Below are positions 61,401 to 64,000 of a DNA stretch of 64,000 nt, in pieces. The translations under genes were made by a program, and so were the position numbers. The stretch comes from Pelobates cultripes (taxonomy: Eukaryota; Chordata; Amphibia; Anura; Pelobatidae). The notes under the pieces are model-generated. The model did not search any database. It was not told where the DNA came from and was given only the letters and a program-made list of their open reading frames with translations. The stretch lies in the NCBI GenBank assembly GCA_933207985.1, contig OW240912.1:233372628-233436627 (forward strand), given 5' to 3'. Numbering within the stretch: the first letter of the stretch is position 1; each line of letters begins with the position of its first letter.

Positions 61401-63669
61401 TTATAACAAAGATCTCCTTTAATAAAGACAAAGTATAGGCTATTGCACACAATATATCTAAAAAAAGGCCAAAATATATGCAGGTCTGACAAGCTTACCT
61501 CACTGTGAACTGTGTGAACAAATGCCTCAGAGGCCGTGCTTTGTCCGTGACTTACAAAATAGCAAGAAAGTGTGTCATGCCATCTGACAAATTGTCGTGT
61601 ATCAGAGTCAATATGATAATCCCAGACCTGCAGCACAAATGAAGGTTGATTGTCAGCAACAAACGTTCGATTGAGATTAAATATTTATGCTCCTGAGCAG
61701 TGATGACAGATGCTGACATTCTTTCATGGACACATCACTCCAACACAATCATTCTTTGCCACAAGTTAGTCAGTGCCAAGTTACATTTTTCAACTGAATT
61801 TAAGATATAGCTGGCAAATGCTAGAATAAACACCTCAATTGCAAAAGCAAGAATGTAGAATTATTCTCTCTGTGGCATCTATTTAATAAACTTTTTAAAT
61901 TTCTGAATTTTATTTTGAAAAATATTTTAACATTTAAATATTTTGACATCTTTTGATATGTTGATATATGTTTTGAAAATTTTTGATGTTATTTCAATAT
62001 TTTGAAAAGGCATTTACAAGCTTATGCAAAAATATGAAATAATTTGAAAAGCTTATCCAAAAATATTACATTGAGGCCTCTATATATTTACATTGATTCT
62101 ACAATGTGCCCCTAATCTCATTCCAGTACGGTTAAATTAAGCACAGCACACACAAATAGCAATTCTGGGCCAGCTGCAACGTGCATGCCCTGGTGCCCTA
62201 AAATAAAAGAAATCCAAGCCCAAACATTAGCTATTTTAAAAAATGATACACTGGAGTTCAAGATACTTTTACTTTGCATAAACTTACACATGTTTGAAAT
62301 ATTATCATTTATGTAGAGTTTTCTTGTTAAAAAAAAACCTGTCAATCTTGTGTAAAAACAATTTTTAAAAATGGTATTATATAATTTCTGTCATTAGATG
62401 ATATTGTTATGAAATGTTTAAAAGAAGCATTTCAAATCACAGGATCACACCTGAAAATGTAATAATTATGGGATATAATAAAGTGGGTTCATTCAACATT
62501 TGGGCTGTCTGGTGGTGGCCAAAACTGTTTTAGGTAACACTAACCCACAGTTCTCTAGATGTACTGTCTAAACTATACACTGATCAGCCACAACATGAAT
62601 TCCACCTGCTTAATACCATGTAGGACCACTCACGCTGCCAAAACACCTCTAATGTGTCAATGCATGGACTCCACGAGACCTCAGAATGTGTCCTGCGGTA
62701 TCTGACACCAAGATATTAGCAGCAAGTAAAGTTTTGAGGTGGGGCTTCCATAGACTGTATTTGTTGTTCCAGCACATCCCAAGAATGCTCAATCAGATTG
62801 AGATCTGGAAAACTTGGAGGCCAAGGCAACCCTTTGAATGCTTTGTGATTTTCCTCAATGCATTACCAACACTTTTTGCAGTGTCACAATTGCCATGAAG
62901 GGGTGTAGATGGTCTGCAACAGTTTTTAGATACATGTCAAAGTAACCTCCAAATGAATGCTAGGAATGCTTCTGCCCAGCCTGCTTTCGTCCTAAGGCAA
63001 ATCCTGCTGCCATCTCTTCGCTAGGTAAACAGCACATATGCTCCCAGCCATCCACCTGATCTAAAGGAAAACGTGAATAATCAGACCAGGCGACCTTCTT
63101 CCATTGCTCCATGGTCCAGTTCTGACACTCACGACCCCATTGAAGGCACTTTTGGTAGTGAATACTATGCAGCCCCATACGCAGTGAAGTACAGTGCACT
63201 GTGTGTTCTGAAACCTTGCTATAATGACCAGCATTTTCAGCAATTTGAGCTACAATAGCTCTTCTGTGTGCTATTGTAACAATATAATTAATGTTATTCA
63301 CTTCACCTGTCAGTGGTTTTAATGTGGTGACTGAACAGTGTAATAATGACTTCATATATTAACTTGTTTATTCACATGTACTGCATATGTTGTCATTTGT
63401 TTAATTTTTATGTGCCAGTGGGGTTTATAATACATTTTACTCTGATCTGGCATATATAAGCACTGCTATTGTTTATTTAGTAATTTAGAAATATTTACTT
63501 GTCCATCAGCAGGAAATGTACTGTGATTTCTAAAGGTTCTTTTCCACCAGTTGCTGAAAATTGTCTTTTCCTGAGCATCCAGCCATCCTCCAAAAGACCA
63601 TATGGAAGAAAGTAGGAAATATTTCTTTATATCCTCAGGCATCATATCTGGAACATGCTGCATCAAGGC
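9437..63669 (-). CDS. Divergent dynein heavy chain gene (partial, 24 internal exons)
   Basis: This is the middle of a dynein heavy chain, the ATP-driven microtubule motor of cilia or cytoplasm. The joined minus-strand exons are 63669-63499, 61627-61499, 57632-57472, 57147-57021, 56243-56038, 55352-55280, 53655-53492, 50973-50802, 44627-44391, 42058-41816, 40832-40686, 40076-39892, 38303-37753, 34238-34066, 33975-33817, 29125-28910, 27549-27330, 25104-24919, 22211-22052, 19833-19685, 18096-17879, 16589-16449, 15879-15664 and 9560-9437. All junctions are AG/GT with matching phases (4,528 nt, about 1,509 codons). The order AAA2 end, AAA3, AAA4, CC1, MTBD, CC2, AAA5, AAA6 linker is exactly that of dyneins. 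Sequence is poorly conserved against canonical DNAH proteins, and the AAA4 P-loop lacks its lysine. DNHD1 is the leading candidate and DNAH14 an alternative. Both gene ends lie outside the window. Confidence 0.9.
9939..10461. mobile_element. hAT-type palindromic MITE, internally duplicated
   Basis: The ends TAGAGATGTCGCGAAC and CGCGACATCTCTA are inverted repeats. The whole 523 bp is flanked by an exact 8-bp direct repeat GTCCACAT (9,931-9,938 and 10,462-10,469), the hallmark of hAT insertions. The interior holds two tandem copies of a near-perfect palindrome (about 10,000-10,220 and 10,221-10,463). Each has arms TCCAGCAGACCCTCCCTCCC and its complement around a short ACAGCATCCATGTAC loop. Subterminal regions repeat TTCGCGAG and GGTTCGCC motifs. 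ORFs here are palindrome translations, not genes. Confidence 0.88.
10480..11892. other. Intron sequence, nothing recognised
   Basis: AT-rich sequence between two hAT-type MITEs within the inferred last intron. ORFs at 10,736-10,978 and 11,273-11,556 have no recognisable content. The block 11,370-11,540 is less AT-rich and may be repeat-derived. Confidence 0.35.
11901..12243. mobile_element. hAT-type palindromic MITE with 8-bp TSD
   Basis: A 343-bp palindromic element with ends TAGTGATGTCCCGAACGG and CCGTTCGGGACATCACTA. The flanks carry an exact 8-bp direct repeat CTTGTCAA (11,893-11,900 and 12,244-12,251). The left end has three tandem CCGAACGGTTCG units and the right end two complementary ones. 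Long arms (AGTAAACTTTGACCCTGTAC and its complement) enclose a central CTGGACAGCATCC region. It is related to the element at 9,939-10,461 in layout, central arm motif and subterminal motif, but differs in sequence. Confidence 0.88.
12252..15663. other. Intron sequence, nothing recognised
   Basis: This is the remainder of the intron between exons W and X. It includes a C-run at 14,452-14,462. No exon with matching phase was seen. The ORFs at 13,051-13,239, 14,174-14,380 and 14,803-15,003 carry no recognisable signal. Confidence 0.35.
15664..15879 (-). CDS. Dynein exon W: linker between AAA5 and AAA6
   Basis: 72 codons, phase 0 in and out. Acceptor CCCCCAG and donor GAG|GTATGA. The peptide contains [16 protein letters not shown] followed by [14 protein letters not shown]. 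This corresponds to the conserved dynein block of form GA-LY-VL-DL then Y-FS---F--LF that sits just before AAA6. Exon V flows into it in phase. It is one of the clearest homology anchors for the 3' part of the gene. Confidence 0.9.
16163..16426. mobile_element. TTAA-flanked MITE next to a splice donor
   Basis: The element has ends AGGGGAACTGTC and CAGTTTCCCT (imperfect inverted repeats of about 12 bp), flanked by TTAA at 16,159-16,162 and 16,427-16,430. TTAA targets suggest a piggyBac-related MITE. It is 264 bp with no coding potential and ends only about 18 bases into the intron after exon V. Confidence 0.6.
16449..16589 (-). CDS. Dynein exon V: start of the AAA5-AAA6 linker
   Basis: 47 codons, phase 0 both sides. 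Acceptor TTCATTACAG and donor ACA|GTAAGT. The peptide is helical and rich in E, L and N ([15 protein letters not shown]). It matches the position of the post-AAA5 helix that in canonical dyneins reads LLDKLEETK or similar. It leads directly into exon W. Confidence 0.87.
16590..17878. other. Intron, nothing recognised
   Basis: AT-rich intron between exons U and V. The ORF at 17,381-17,587 on the plus strand has no recognisable domain. No repeat with clear ends was seen. Confidence 0.4.
17879..18096 (-). CDS. Dynein exon U: AAA5 C-terminal part
   Basis: The exon completes AAA5. Acceptor ATATTATAG and donor ATG|GTGAGT; phase 1 in, phase 0 out. [20 protein letters not shown] corresponds to the dynein segment F-LY-TTKL after the AAA5 Walker B region. 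[20 protein letters not shown] corresponds to the conserved IINF-VT--GLE-QLL block. Both occur in the expected order. Confidence 0.92.
18164..18190. repeat. (TA)n microsatellite
   Basis: A pure TA dinucleotide tract in the intron between exons T and U. Confidence 0.9.
18770..19640. repeat. GC-richer interspersed repeat with hairpin, class unknown
   Basis: A block noticeably richer in G and C than the surrounding intron contains poly-C/poly-G runs and an exact hairpin at about 19,214-19,260, with arms ATTACAAGGAGGGAGCT around GCGCGCCAGT. It looks like a high-copy amphibian repeat, but I cannot name the class and the ends are not defined. The ORF at 19,041-19,301 falls inside it. Confidence 0.45.
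19685..19833 (-). CDS. Dynein exon T: AAA5 middle
   Basis: 149 nt, phase 2 in and phase 1 out. The acceptor AG at 19,835-19,834 restores the frame (AG from exon S plus G gives Arg). The donor is [30 protein letters not shown] matches the canonical block of form G-PLLV-DVEE-LDP--- that follows the AAA5 Walker B strand. Confidence 0.9.
19933..21507 (-). mobile_element. Near full-length Tc1-like transposon
   Basis: A 1,575-bp element with ends CAGTGAGGTAAAA and TTTGGTACTG, flanked by TA on both sides (19,931-19,932 and 21,508-21,509). The terminal inverted repeats are about 200 bp and imperfect, with inner ends near 20,130 and 21,310 (both carry a form of GATCAAATACTTATTTCACT). One disabled transposase gene runs on the minus strand. 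It sits in the intron between exons S and T. Confidence 0.9.
20133..21147 (-). pseudogene. Tc1-like transposase, disabled
   Basis: The frame begins [20 protein letters not shown] at 21,147 (N-terminal helix-turn-helix region). A later part has WSDD near 20,675-20,690. A shifted frame holds [20 protein letters not shown] and FQHDNDPKH, the second catalytic Asp region. It continues to [14 protein letters not shown] sequence around 20,310 and ends KYT-like then stop at 20,133. Disabling changes seen are a stop near 20,896, one frameshift around 20,670-20,690, and stops near 20,352 and 20,296. Overall length matches a typical transposase of about 340 residues. Confidence 0.85.
22052..22211 (-). 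CDS. Dynein exon S: AAA5 Walker B region
   Basis: 160 nt, phase 1 in and phase 2 out. Acceptor CTTTCTGCAG and donor AAG|GTCAGT. The peptide [20 protein letters not shown] corresponds to the canonical RWPLMIDP-GQA--WIK segment of AAA5. The upstream [12 protein letters not shown] corresponds to the LP-D--S-ENG-I block. The replacement of the usual WPLMIDPQ by RPVLLIDP shows how divergent the protein is. Confidence 0.93.
22575..22618. repeat. (TA)n microsatellite
   Basis: A 44-base pure TA tract inside an intron. Confidence 0.95.
23495..24045 (-). mobile_element. Possible LTR remnant (minus strand)
   Basis: Read on the minus strand, the block ends with GGAATAAAGCATTCC (a polyadenylation-like signal) followed by about 60 bases of sequence resembling a U5 region (TCTCCGGTGTGAATTAC). 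The upstream part contains G/C runs unlike the flanks. I could not find matching target duplications or a clear TG/CA pair, so both ends are approximate and the class is uncertain. No coding sequence is visible in it. Confidence 0.3.
24326..24472 (+). mobile_element. LINE 3' tail (5'-truncated)
   Basis: The segment with CTCATTGAGCAGGGTCCTC, TCTGGTTACAAATACGTGTC and GTTGACGCTTTATATA matches the 3' end of the LINE relic at about 37,405-37,505. It ends in a TAATAATAATAA tail. 5' truncation plus a short tandem tail is the usual result of non-LTR retrotransposition. It is probably an L2/CR1-type element. Confidence 0.65.
24475..24690. repeat. Degenerate CA-rich tandem repeat
   Basis: Imperfect repeats of the form CAATCACACTCAGCCA recur with irregular spacing directly after the LINE tail. 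The ORF at 24,346-24,609 that reads through it is a repeat artefact. Confidence 0.45.
24919..25104 (-). CDS. Dynein exon R: AAA5 insert region
   Basis: 186 nt, phase 1 in and phase 1 out. Acceptor TTCCCTTAG and donor AAAGG|GTAAAT. It encodes a weakly conserved segment ending [16 protein letters not shown], which aligns in position with the canonical DPV-IREW---GLP motif of AAA5. The first half ([15 protein letters not shown]) has no obvious canonical counterpart. Placement rests on the phases of exons Q and S and on the closing motif. Confidence 0.82.
25344..25393. repeat. (TA)n(TG)n compound microsatellite
   Basis: TA units followed directly by about 17 TG units. The plus-strand ORF at 25,329-25,604 reads through it and is not a gene. 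Confidence 0.95.
25394..27329. other. Intron between exons Q and R
   Basis: AT-rich intron. Several plus- and minus-strand ORFs (25,651-26,202 and 26,387-26,690) are low-complexity and carry no domain. Nothing else was recognised. Confidence 0.4.
27330..27549 (-). CDS. Dynein exon Q: AAA5 N-terminal part
   Basis: 220 nt, phase 0 in and phase 1 out. The donor is AAAG|GTAACT. The acceptor TGTTTGAAG follows a pyrimidine-rich tract. [14 protein letters not shown] corresponds to the canonical GEK-RW------L block, and [20 protein letters not shown] to the strongly conserved ---A-F-SYLG-F---FR segment at the start of AAA5. This is one of the best homology anchors in the gene. Confidence 0.95.
28910..29125 (-). 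CDS. Dynein exon P: stalk coiled coil 2
   Basis: 72 codons, phase 0 both sides. Acceptor TATTATAG and donor CAG|GTATGT. The whole exon is heptad-like coiled coil beginning [20 protein letters not shown] and continuing [19 protein letters not shown]. This is the returning helix of the stalk that carries the microtubule-binding tip. Canonical dyneins have V-PK---L--AE-EL at the same point. Confidence 0.95.
29126..33816. other. 4.7-kb intron between exons O and P
   Basis: AT-rich intron with a CA microsatellite at 29,945-29,978 and a short (TG)(TA) tract near 31,715-31,738. The block 31,030-31,760 has several overlapping plus-strand ORFs (31,253-31,585 and 31,512-31,754) that look like an unclassified repeat rather than exons. 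Nothing else was recognised. Confidence 0.4.
29945..29978. repeat. (CA)n microsatellite
   Basis: A CA tract interrupted once by CGAA. Confidence 0.9.
33817..33975 (-). CDS. Dynein exon O: end of microtubule-binding tip
   Basis: 53 codons, phase 0 both sides. Acceptor ACTTCTAG and donor AAG|GTAAAT. The block [20 protein letters not shown] followed by [16 protein letters not shown] parallels the canonical F-PE----AS-AA-GLC-WV--M--Y---AK that closes the tip domain before coiled coil 2. Here [10 protein letters not shown] replaces the usual NAS-AAEG. Confidence 0.94.
34066..34238 (-). CDS. Dynein exon N: microtubule-binding domain
   Basis: 173 nt, phase 1 in and phase 0 out. Acceptor ACAATAG and donor [29 protein letters not shown] corresponds to the canonical -EI-S---PP--V--VMEAV at the base of the tip. 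[20 protein letters not shown] corresponds to the W-----K-LL-D--FL--L helices that contact tubulin. The domain is present but shorter and poorly conserved, so tubulin affinity cannot be assumed. Confidence 0.93.
34989..35121. mobile_element. hAT-type palindromic MITE
   Basis: A 133-bp near-perfect palindrome with ends CAGGCTTCCCCAAACTCC and GGAGTTTGTGGAAGCCTG. The flanks are CTCTATAG (34,981-34,988) and CTTTATAG (35,122-35,129), an 8-bp target duplication with one mismatch. Inner arms include CTCCAGATGTTGCTGAA and its complement. No coding capacity. Confidence 0.85.
35446..35760. repeat. Frog-type interspersed repeat, one end visible
   Basis: Begins TTAAAAGAACACTCCAAG after a TTAA, resembling the ends of TTAA-flanked amphibian repeats. 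It contains an inverted repeat around 35,570-35,611 with arms CATTGGCTGAGAG and CTCTCAGCCAATG. The other end is not recognisable. Confidence 0.4.
36534..37510 (+). pseudogene. LINE reverse transcriptase relic (L2/CR1-like)
   Basis: Frameshifted plus-strand pieces of a non-LTR retrotransposon reverse transcriptase: [20 protein letters not shown] with SKILERVV (36,580-36,700), then [20 protein letters not shown] (37,021-37,080) and [11 protein letters not shown] (37,112-37,146) containing the catalytic YADD box, then LKLN-like sequence near 37,235. The 3' tail (37,405-37,505) matches the fragment at 24,326-24,472. A segment between the RT and the tail is missing. Clade assignment is by general motif pattern only. 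Confidence 0.85.
37753..38303 (-). CDS. Dynein exon M: AAA4 end and stalk coiled coil 1
   Basis: This is the largest exon found (551 nt), phase 2 in and phase 1 out. Acceptor TTACCTTAG and donor CTAG|GTGAGT. The N-terminal part [15 protein letters not shown] parallels the canonical -AA--FL------ at the end of AAA4. [20 protein letters not shown] matches the -P--YLEL---Y--LL--KR that opens the stalk. About 100 residues of coiled coil follow ([33 protein letters not shown]). It ends at the base of the tip with [15 protein letters not shown]. Confidence 0.96.
38304..39891. other. Intron between exons L and M
   Basis: 1.6-kb AT-rich intron with no recognised repeat ends or exons. Confidence 0.45.
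39892..40076 (-). CDS. Dynein exon L: AAA4 lid region
   Basis: 185 nt, phase 0 in and phase 2 out. Acceptor ATTTTTCAG and donor [30 protein letters not shown] followed by [20 protein letters not shown] corresponds to the canonical ---F--RVR-NLHVVLCMSP and --R-R-FP-LV-C-TIDWF--WP blocks of AAA4. The canonical WF--WP becomes YFIPKWS. Confidence 0.95.
40281..40342. repeat. (CT)n(TA)n compound microsatellite
   Basis: About 14 CT units followed by about 16 TA units, in the intron between exons K and L. The ORF at 40,276-40,467 reads through it. Confidence 0.95.
40686..40832 (-). CDS. Dynein exon K: AAA4 Walker B side
   Basis: 49 codons, phase 0 both sides. Acceptor TTTTTACAG and donor [29 protein letters not shown] with [20 protein letters not shown] corresponds to the canonical VFLFTD-QI--E-FLEDIN--L--GEVPNLF--DE---I of AAA4. 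The usual Asp of the Walker B strand is replaced (LLLLSEEEI), and the GEVPNLF motif has become GSVSHLF. Confidence 0.95.
41816..42058 (-). CDS. Dynein exon J: AAA4 with degenerate Walker A
   Basis: 81 codons, phase 0 both sides. Acceptor ATATCCTCAG and donor [28 protein letters not shown] matches the canonical H--RI-R-LR-PRG-ALLV. The P-loop then reads [10 protein letters not shown] instead of GVGGSGRQSL or [21 protein letters not shown] matches the LTRLAA-I--YE-FQI helix. With neither the usual glycine nor a lysine in the loop, ATP binding at AAA4 is probably lost. Confidence 0.96.
42059..44390. other. Intron between exons I and J
   Basis: 2.3-kb AT-rich intron. A minus-strand ORF with helical-looking sequence (44,176-44,388) was considered as an exon and rejected because exon I joins exon J in phase. 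No other feature was recognised. Confidence 0.5.
44391..44627 (-). CDS. Dynein exon I: linker into AAA4
   Basis: 79 codons, phase 0 both sides. Acceptor TCTGTTCCAG and donor [22 protein letters not shown] corresponds to the canonical LLFGDF---- segment. [20 protein letters not shown] with FYK corresponds to the -L---L-EYN-----M-LVLF block that precedes the AAA4 P-loop. The exon flows directly into exon J. Confidence 0.95.
45980..46495. repeat. G-rich degenerate minisatellite
   Basis: About two dozen imperfect units of the type GGGGGATAGGGGCTGTAGTG, of roughly 20-24 bp, fill half a kilobase on one strand. The plus strand is strongly G-rich with frequent GGGG runs. It ends just before the LINE relic at 46.5 kb. 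No coding function is suggested. Confidence 0.75.
46545..46880 (+). pseudogene. LINE reverse transcriptase relic (CR1-like)
   Basis: Decayed plus-strand translation in shifting frames gives [13 protein letters not shown] (46,645-46,690), a damaged region where the ADD box would be (CAGATGACTCAAAACTCTAT at 46,748-46,767 reads ADDSKLY in one frame), and a [14 protein letters not shown] ending. This is the typical order in CR1-type reverse transcriptase. Many frameshifts make it long dead. Confidence 0.65.
49386..49496. repeat. Purine-only microsatellite (GGGAT)n/(GAAA)n
   Basis: A 110-base stretch almost entirely of purines on the plus strand: GGGAT units, then GGGAA variants, then about ten GAAA units. 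The minus-strand ORF at 49,354-49,542 is its complement. Confidence 0.9.
50802..50973 (-). CDS. Dynein exon H: AAA3-AAA4 connector
   Basis: 172 nt, phase 2 in and phase 0 out. Acceptor TAATTTTTACAG and donor GAG|GTATTC. The correct frame lacks an ATG and is shadowed by another open frame. It reads [20 protein letters not shown] followed by [12 protein letters not shown]. This parallels the canonical LWVHE--RVF-DRL----D block after AAA3. Phase with exons G and I confirms it. Confidence 0.93.
52410..53255 (+). mobile_element. Tc1-like transposon, internally deleted and 3' truncated
   Basis: The 5' end is intact (TACAGTTGTGCTCAAAAGTT at 52,410), followed by a long untranslated region with GATCAAAAGTTTACATACCC. 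The transposase start follows. The right terminal repeat is absent, and sequence similarity stops near the DNDP-type region at about 53,215-53,250. Such elements are widespread in fish and amphibians. Confidence 0.8.
52782..53250 (+). pseudogene. Tc1-like transposase fragment
   Basis: Begins [20 protein letters not shown], the typical N-terminal DNA-binding domain. It continues with KKNPQ and [19 protein letters not shown] near 53,020-53,120. Stops and frameshifts occur from about 52,908 on. Around 53,140 it jumps to the region encoding SSMTMTL/QHDNDP-like sequence, which shows an internal deletion of the central catalytic part. Confidence 0.75.
53492..53655 (-). CDS. Dynein exon G: AAA3 C-terminal part
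   Basis: 164 nt, phase 0 in and phase 2 out. Acceptor TATTTTTAG and donor [31 protein letters not shown] with DLAKIF matches the canonical -----LPTP-K-HY-FNLRD-SKVFQG of AAA3, among the most conserved motifs in dyneins. [14 protein letters not shown] is nearly canonical here. Confidence 0.97.
55280..55352 (-). CDS. Dynein exon F: AAA3
   Basis: A short 73-nt exon, phase 2 in and phase 0 out. Acceptor TTTCTTCCAG and donor [26 protein letters not shown] corresponds to the canonical --L--I---IL--HL segment of AAA3, between the sensor region and the HY-FNLRD block. Phases with exons E and G fix its frame. Confidence 0.92.
56038..56243 (-). CDS. Dynein exon E: AAA3 sensor region
   Basis: 206 nt, phase 0 in and phase 2 out. 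Acceptor TTTATTTTAG and donor [28 protein letters not shown] corresponds to the canonical -[25 protein letters not shown] followed by [18 protein letters not shown] corresponds to D---VAAM-PPGGGRN-V--R--RHF----. The glycine-rich PPGGGR loop is lost. Confidence 0.96.
56244..57020. other. Intron between exons D and E
   Basis: AT-rich intron including a pure (TA)n tract at 56,752-56,792. No other feature was recognised. Confidence 0.5.
56752..56792. repeat. (TA)n microsatellite
   Basis: A 41-base pure TA tract. Confidence 0.95.
57021..57147 (-). CDS. Dynein exon D: AAA3 Walker B
   Basis: 127 nt, phase 2 in and phase 0 out. Acceptor TTATTTGCAG and donor AAG|GTGATT. The peptide [20 protein letters not shown] runs into LDDLNLAK. 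This is the canonical L-KR---YGPP-GKK-V-F-DD-NMP block with the Walker B aspartates retained, although NMP has become NLA. Confidence 0.97.
57472..57632 (-). CDS. Dynein exon C: AAA3 Walker A
   Basis: 161 nt, phase 0 in and phase 2 out. Acceptor TTTTTCCTGCAG and donor [25 protein letters not shown] is an intact Walker A (GxxxxGKS), corresponding to the canonical K-VLFVGPTGTGKS of AAA3. This shows that AAA3 probably still binds ATP. The upstream LLYFSTLLT matches the R--FLL--L- helix. Confidence 0.97.
57864..58332. mobile_element. TTAA-flanked frog-type MITE with GC-rich core
   Basis: Ends AGGACCACTATAG and CTACAGTGGTCCT are inverted repeats flanked by TTAA (57,860-57,863 and 58,333-58,336). 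A secondary inverted pair near the right end has arms GCACCCAGACCACTTCA and TGAAGTGGTCTGGGTGC. The core is GC-rich with CTCCTCCT runs. TTAA targets suggest piggyBac-type mobilisation. A fragment of the family is nested at about 5,725-5,860. Confidence 0.75.
58346..58409. repeat. (TA)n microsatellite
   Basis: A TA tract with a few CA/GT interruptions directly after the TTAA-flanked repeat. Confidence 0.9.
60825..60902. repeat. Short tandem repeat, 26-bp unit, about three copies
   Basis: The unit GAGAGGGAGGGCATGGTACA plus CATTTA is repeated three times with one or two changes. It is preceded by TG-rich degenerate sequence from about 60,490. Confidence 0.8.
60945..61348 (+). mobile_element. Possible LTR remnant (plus strand)
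   Basis: A TATA-like box GGATATAAAAG (61,210-61,220) is followed within 20 bases by AATAAAGG (61,232), then about 110 bases of less AT-rich sequence ending CTGTTACA (61,348). This is the U3-R-U5 arrangement of an LTR. The start near TGTGTATG (60,944) and the lack of a matching target duplication make the boundaries uncertain. No internal retrotransposon genes are attached. Confidence 0.3.
61499..61627 (-). CDS. Dynein exon B: AAA2-AAA3 connector
   Basis: 43 codons, phase 0 both sides. Acceptor TTGTGCTGCAG and donor [29 protein letters not shown] corresponds to the canonical VFDY-VD----KW--W---V that precedes AAA3. [11 protein letters not shown] matches the -I-VPT-DT segment leading into the AAA3 helix of exon C. 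Confidence 0.96.
62576..63342 (-). mobile_element. Tc1-like transposon relic, internally deleted
   Basis: Terminal inverted repeats TACACTGATCAGCCACAAC (left) and GTGGTGACTGAACAGTGTA (right) include the TA target. The transposase relic lies on the minus strand. Compared with the copy at 199-702, sequence right of CTCTTCTGTGTG (63,269) jumps directly to the terminal segment, so about 310 bases are missing. Confidence 0.8.
62960..63270 (-). pseudogene. Tc1-like transposase fragment
   Basis: The minus-strand frame contains [25 protein letters not shown] and [20 protein letters not shown]. The WSD-SRF block holds the first catalytic Asp of Tc1-type transposases. The N-terminal DNA-binding part and the C-terminal half are missing or unreadable, so no function remains. 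Confidence 0.75.
63499..63669 (-). CDS. Dynein exon A: end of AAA2
   Basis: 57 codons, phase 0 both sides. Acceptor CCATACACAG and donor [29 protein letters not shown] followed by [10 protein letters not shown] matches the canonical -F-FSL-WS-GG-LD---R--F---L block at the close of AAA2. The exon to its 5' side, together with AAA1 and the tail, lies beyond the right edge. Confidence 0.95.
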
Positions 63670-64000
63670 CTGTGTATGGAAGCAGTTGGATTTTTTTTAT
63701 TAATCTCATATTTTTCAAGAAATGCGTTAGCTTTATTATTGAGAACACCAATTCCCATCAGTTTAACAGGAACATATCAACAAAAATCACAGCATGATTA
63801 AGAGCAGTATTTTTGTATTTATTTGAAGAAAGGCCATATAAGAAAAACACTAAAAAGGTATTGGTTTTATATAAATGTCAACATATAGTTAATATATACA
63901 ACAGTAGTACACCTTAAAATAATCCTTCAAATCAATACGTAAGGAGAAAAATCAATGAAAGGTCAAAGTCAATCTTTCGAAGTTGGGCCTTGATTTAATA

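Larger units (their letters stand above)
57633..61498. other. Intron between exons B and C
   Basis: 3.9-kb intron containing a TTAA-flanked repeat, a (TA) tract, a tandem repeat and a possible LTR, which are listed separately. The ORFs at 60,084-60,493 on both strands do not resemble anything I know. Confidence 0.45.
61628..63498. other. Intron between exons A and B
   Basis: 1.9-kb AT-rich intron that contains the Tc1-like relic at 62,576-63,342. No other feature was recognised. Confidence 0.5.

Overview
The window is AT-rich vertebrate nuclear DNA: compact exons with GT-AG splice sites separated by kilobase introns, plus many DNA-transposon relics, palindromic MITEs, LINE fragments and microsatellites. 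The mix of TTAA-flanked MITEs, hAT palindromes and Tc1-like elements is typical of amphibian genomes. A frog is my best guess, but the species cannot be fixed from sequence alone.

One protein-coding gene can be supported. It lies on the minus strand and spans at least positions 63,669 to 9,437. I reconstructed 24 consecutive internal exons whose splice phases agree at every junction, giving 4,528 coding nt (about 1,509 codons). They encode the middle of a dynein heavy chain motor. In order these are: the end of AAA2 (63.6 kb); AAA3 with an intact Walker A and Walker B (61.6-53.5 kb) and its linker to AAA4 (50.9 kb); AAA4 with a degenerate Walker A (44.6-39.9 kb); stalk coiled coil 1 (38 kb); the microtubule-binding tip (34 kb); coiled coil 2 (29 kb); AAA5 (27.5-17.9 kb); and the AAA5-AAA6 linker (16.6-15.7 kb, probably also 9.5 kb). 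The tail, AAA1 and most of AAA2 lie beyond the right edge. AAA6 and the C-terminus were not found and probably lie beyond the left edge. The protein is far more divergent than ordinary axonemal or cytoplasmic dyneins. DNHD1 (dynein heavy chain domain 1) is my leading candidate and DNAH14 an alternative, so no symbol is assigned.

Layout from left to right. Positions 1-9.4 kb hold no recognised exon, but contain a Tc1-like relic, two TTAA-flanked MITE loci, a solo LTR with a 5-bp target duplication, and an old Tc1-like element. Positions 9.4-15.7 kb form the last inferred intron, with two hAT-type palindromic insertions that each have exact 8-bp target duplications; one of them is internally duplicated. 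Positions 15.7-63.7 kb are dynein exons and introns. The introns carry a nearly full-length Tc1-like element (19,933-21,507), LINE relics (24.3, 36.5-37.5, 46.6 kb), a G-rich minisatellite (46.0-46.5 kb), MITEs (16.2, 35.0, 57.9 kb), truncated Tc1-like copies (52.4 and 62.6 kb), two possible LTRs (23.5-24.0 and 60.9-61.4 kb) and several (TA)n, (CA)n and (CT)n tracts.

No RNA gene, CRISPR array, promoter or complete second gene was found.
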